Origin: JABMRF01 sp964434235 | GTDB taxonomy: Bacteria > Patescibacteriota > Patescibacteriia > UBA11705 > JABHMO01 | Assembly (NCBI GenBank): GCA_964434235.1 | Contig: CAYSUN010000019.1 | Location: 1 to 21,432 of the forward strand | Direction: 5' to 3' | Length of the DNA stretch: 21,432 nucleotides | Shown: positions 20,544 through 21,432 of the stretch, piece by piece | How the letters are laid out: the number at the start of each line of letters is the position of its first letter | Numbering within the stretch: the first letter of the stretch is position 1 | Program-made: the position numbers and the translations under genes | Notes under the pieces: model-generated | Told to the model about the DNA's origin: nothing | Databases searched by the model: none | Seen by the model: only the letters and a program-made list of their open reading frames with translations

Positions 20544-20783
20544 ATGGGAATGGCAGAGGTTATATTATTTTGTCAATTTATTCCAGACGAAGAAGAAACA
20601 CATTTTTTCGTGCGTAATGACCATGGAACTGATGATTCAGTCTACATAAAATTGCTTAATGAGGTACAGCTCTCAGATGGGCAAACTGTTAATGCTACCT
20701 CGCTTATCACAGGTGAATTAGTCTTTGTAGATCCAGATGAAAGTGTAATTCCTATCGCACTTAATTTTTGTAAATCTGAATAA
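20544..20783 (+). CDS. Small acidic protein of unknown function
   Basis: This 79-residue protein reads MGMAEVILFCQFIPDEEETH at the start, followed by HGTDDSVYIKLL and a Val/Ile-rich second half (ELVFVDPDESVIPIALNF). The composition suggests a compact beta-rich, acidic, soluble protein. I recognise no family. ATG 20544 is chosen because AAGGAG lies 6 bases upstream; the longer in-frame start TTG 20481 would fall inside the promoter spacer. It is a self-contained unit with promoter, SD and a very strong terminator (20796-20824), and it faces a minus-strand RNA gene tail-to-tail. Confidence 0.75.
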   Translation: MGMAEVILFCQFIPDEEETHFFVRNDHGTDDSVYIKLLNEVQLSDGQTVNATSLITGELVFVDPDESVIPIALNFCKSE

Positions 20784-20795
20784 GTAAGTAGAATA

Positions 20796-20824
20796 AAGGA
20801 TTTCTTCTCAAGAGATCCTTTTTT
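20796..20824 (+). terminator. Strong intrinsic terminator of the 79-codon gene
   Basis: An 11-bp stem (20796-20806 with 20810-20820, one G-T pair) and 3-base loop CTC are followed by TTTT. Confidence 0.9.
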
Positions 20825-20842
20825 GTTTTGGTTAAATTTTTG

Positions 20843-20865
20843 AAAAAAAAAGCACCGGCAGTGCT
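20843..20865 (-). terminator. Intrinsic terminator of the 245-nt RNA
   Basis: On the minus strand, AGCAC-TGCCG-GTGCT (20851-20865) is followed by eight T (plus-strand A 20843-20850). It is convergent with the terminator at 20796-20824. Confidence 0.85.
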
Positions 20866-21087
20866 TGGATTATCCTATGTTGTTTGTAGCCAACATTTTT
20901 TTGGTGCCTTTGCAGACACTCCATGGATTGTCCAAATAGCTCGGTGCGAGGTTTGTTTTGCTGTTTTTTTGCGTACGTTGACGCTTTTACATGCGAAATC
21001 CATATGGATTTCTAGATTCCCCAAATTGTAGTTTCAGGCCATCGCCCTCCATCATCGGGTTAGTTTTCAATTGCGCTCGTTTAACGC
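20843..21087 (-). ncRNA. Candidate structured small RNA, about 245 nt, unknown family
   Basis: A perfect consensus promoter on the minus strand predicts a start at about 21087, and an intrinsic terminator ends the transcript at about 20843. The interval has no SD-preceded gene and looks more GC-rich than the neighbouring genes. Several hairpins are visible. They are an 18-base perfect palindrome (20995-21012), GCGU-6-ACGC (20971-20984), CUCG-CAC-CGAG (20940-20950), and a 6-bp stem capped by a GCAA tetraloop of the GNRA class (20904-20919). I compared it by eye with tmRNA, 6S, SRP, RNase P and common riboswitch signatures and found none. A 42-codon frame (20875-21003) exists inside but lacks an SD and starts within the palindrome. 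Confidence 0.65.
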
Positions 21088-21093
21088 TTTTTT

Positions 21094-21122
21094 ATTATAA
21101 CTAGCTGAATTTTCTTTGTCAA
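21094..21122 (-). promoter_or_regulatory. Perfect consensus sigma70 promoter for the 245-nt RNA
   Basis: TTGACA (21117-21122), exactly 17 bases, and TATAAT (21094-21099) match the consensus at all 12 positions. It is the best promoter in the window and suits an abundant stable RNA. Confidence 0.85.
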
Positions 21123-21140
21123 TCTATTTGTGGATAATTT

Positions 21141-21174
21141 AAAAAACAAACGCGCCCCATCAATGACAGGGCGC
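21141..21174 (-). terminator. Intrinsic terminator of the 170-nt RNA
   Basis: The stem GCGCCC/GGGCGC (21169-21174 with 21152-21157) has an 11-base loop. It is followed on the minus strand by GTTTGTTTTTT. Confidence 0.85.
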
Positions 21175-21228
21175 TATGTAGAAAAAATTTCTTGTTGGAC
21201 TATTGGCCAGCAATTCGCAAAAAGCGAA

Positions 21229-21270
21229 TTATTTATGACCAACTGCGATTTTTAATCGCAACGCCCTCAT
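21229..21270 (-). CDS. 13-residue leader-type peptide frame
   Basis: ATG at 21270 is preceded at 5 bases by AGGAGG, the strongest SD in the window, and opens MRALRLKIAVGHK before TAA. The peptide is basic and not obviously hydrophobic. Translating it would disrupt the small hairpin at 21245-21259. The stop codon lies at the foot of the inner stem of the composite hairpin, so a ribosome pausing at the stop could alter RNA folding. This is either a leader peptide or a real microprotein. Confidence 0.5.
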   Translation of the reverse strand: MRALRLKIAVGHK

Positions 21271-21315
21271 TTGGACCTCCTATAGTAGTATTTATTTAAT
21301 CATAATCGTACCAAT

Positions 21316-21344
21316 ATGATAGCATATAAATTTATTTTTGTCAA
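21316..21344 (-). promoter_or_regulatory. Promoter of the 170-nt RNA
   Basis: TTGACA (21339-21344), a 17-base spacer and TATCAT (21316-21321) lie on the minus strand. The element is 18 bases from the divergent plus-strand promoter. Confidence 0.8.
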
Positions 21345-21362
21345 GTTGTGGTTTAATTAAAG

Positions 21363-21390
21363 TAGACAAAGTCCTATTTTTTGCTATAAT
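21363..21390 (+). promoter_or_regulatory. Extended -10 promoter reading out of the right edge
   Basis: TAGACA (21363-21368), a 16-base spacer and TATAAT (21385-21390) carry a TG one base before the -10. The transcript would start near 21397, and its gene lies beyond the window. Confidence 0.6.
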
Positions 21391-21432
21391 TTACCTGAAA
21401 TACATTTTACTACAAATTTTTACATTTTGGCT

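Larger units (their letters stand above)
21141..21309 (-). ncRNA. Candidate small RNA / leader transcript, about 170 nt, with a 13-codon frame
   Basis: A TTGACA-17-TATCAT promoter predicts a start near 21309, and a GC-rich terminator ends it near 21141. In order, the RNA has an unstructured A/U-rich leader, a textbook SD with a 13-codon frame, a 6-bp hairpin with AAA loop (21245-21259) inside that frame, and a composite hairpin (21203-21242). The composite hairpin's inner 7-bp stem is AATTCGC/GCGAATT and its outer stem is TTGGTC/GGCCAA. The terminator follows. The order peptide, stem, terminator resembles an attenuator, but the next transcript has its own promoter. It may encode only the peptide, act as RNA, or do both. 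Confidence 0.55.

Noticed and set aside
20828..21031. Plus-strand frame of 67 codons
   Set aside because: It begins with a non-ATG start without SD, reads through the reverse of a terminator (a poly-Lys run), and lies antisense to a better supported RNA gene.
20843..21309. tmRNA, 6S, SRP RNA, RNase P RNA, T-box or common riboswitch
   Set aside because: None of their hallmark sequences (for example the tmRNA 5' GGGGxTG...TTCGAC, the SRP GGAA loop, or the T-box GGTGGTACCGCG) was found on either strand by eye.
1..21432. CRISPR arrays, tRNA genes, prophage or restriction endonuclease
   Set aside because: No regularly spaced repeats, tRNA-like GTTCRA arms with acceptor pairing, structural phage genes or nuclease next to the methyltransferase were found.

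Overview
The window is AT-rich, gene-dense bacterial chromosome. It carries the lower half of glycolysis (pgk, eno, two gpmI) among small-genome housekeeping genes: a zinc-finger-less HypA-like protein, SIMPL, a divergent PAP2 phosphatase, UppP, MltG, a translin-family protein, and a REP-associated (IS200-like) tyrosine transposase. There is no rRNA, tRNA, CRISPR array or prophage block. The gene set, compactness and frequent lack of Shine-Dalgarno (SD) sequences best fit a member of the Candidate Phyla Radiation (Patescibacteria). This is inference, because no phylogenetic marker is present.

Layout. (1) 1-2960: three minus-strand, separately transcribed envelope genes (a partial lipoprotein, a four-helix membrane protein with a coiled coil, and an anchored lysozyme-like protein). 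Each has its own promoter and intrinsic terminator, and two share a near-identical promoter/operator cassette. (2) 2961-11439: plus-strand cluster hypA-like/pgk, SIMPL, phosphoribosyltransferase-like, eno, gpmI, gpmI, mutM. (3) 11442-15967: envelope genes (PAP2-like, uppP, manC, a DedA C-terminal fragment, mltG), interrupted at 12741-13636 by a RAYT transposase with flanking hairpins and a decayed reading frame. (4) 16144-18227: translin, a membrane/coiled-coil protein, rdgB on the minus strand, and a small Fragile-X-F-like membrane protein. (5) 18247-20294: minus-strand DNA methyltransferase coupled to a SET-domain methyltransferase, then a phosphodiesterase. (6) 20462-21432: a 79-codon orphan gene, then about 650 bases without a conventional gene. 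These hold two probable small RNAs on the minus strand, each with a promoter (one a perfect consensus) and a terminator. A plus-strand promoter reads out of the right edge.

How the genes work together. Pgk, Gpm and Eno convert 1,3-bisphosphoglycerate to phosphoenolpyruvate. UppP and possibly the PAP2-like protein recycle the polyprenyl carrier, ManC supplies GDP-mannose, and MltG trims new peptidoglycan. MutM and RdgB protect DNA and the nucleotide pool from damage.

Two initiation styles coexist. Isolated genes have TTGACA-type promoters, strong SDs and terminators. Genes in the long runs start at A/T-rich sites with no SD. The strongest candidates for something undescribed are the two small-RNA loci at the right end, the DNA-methyltransferase/SET pair, and the HypA-like/pgk overlap.
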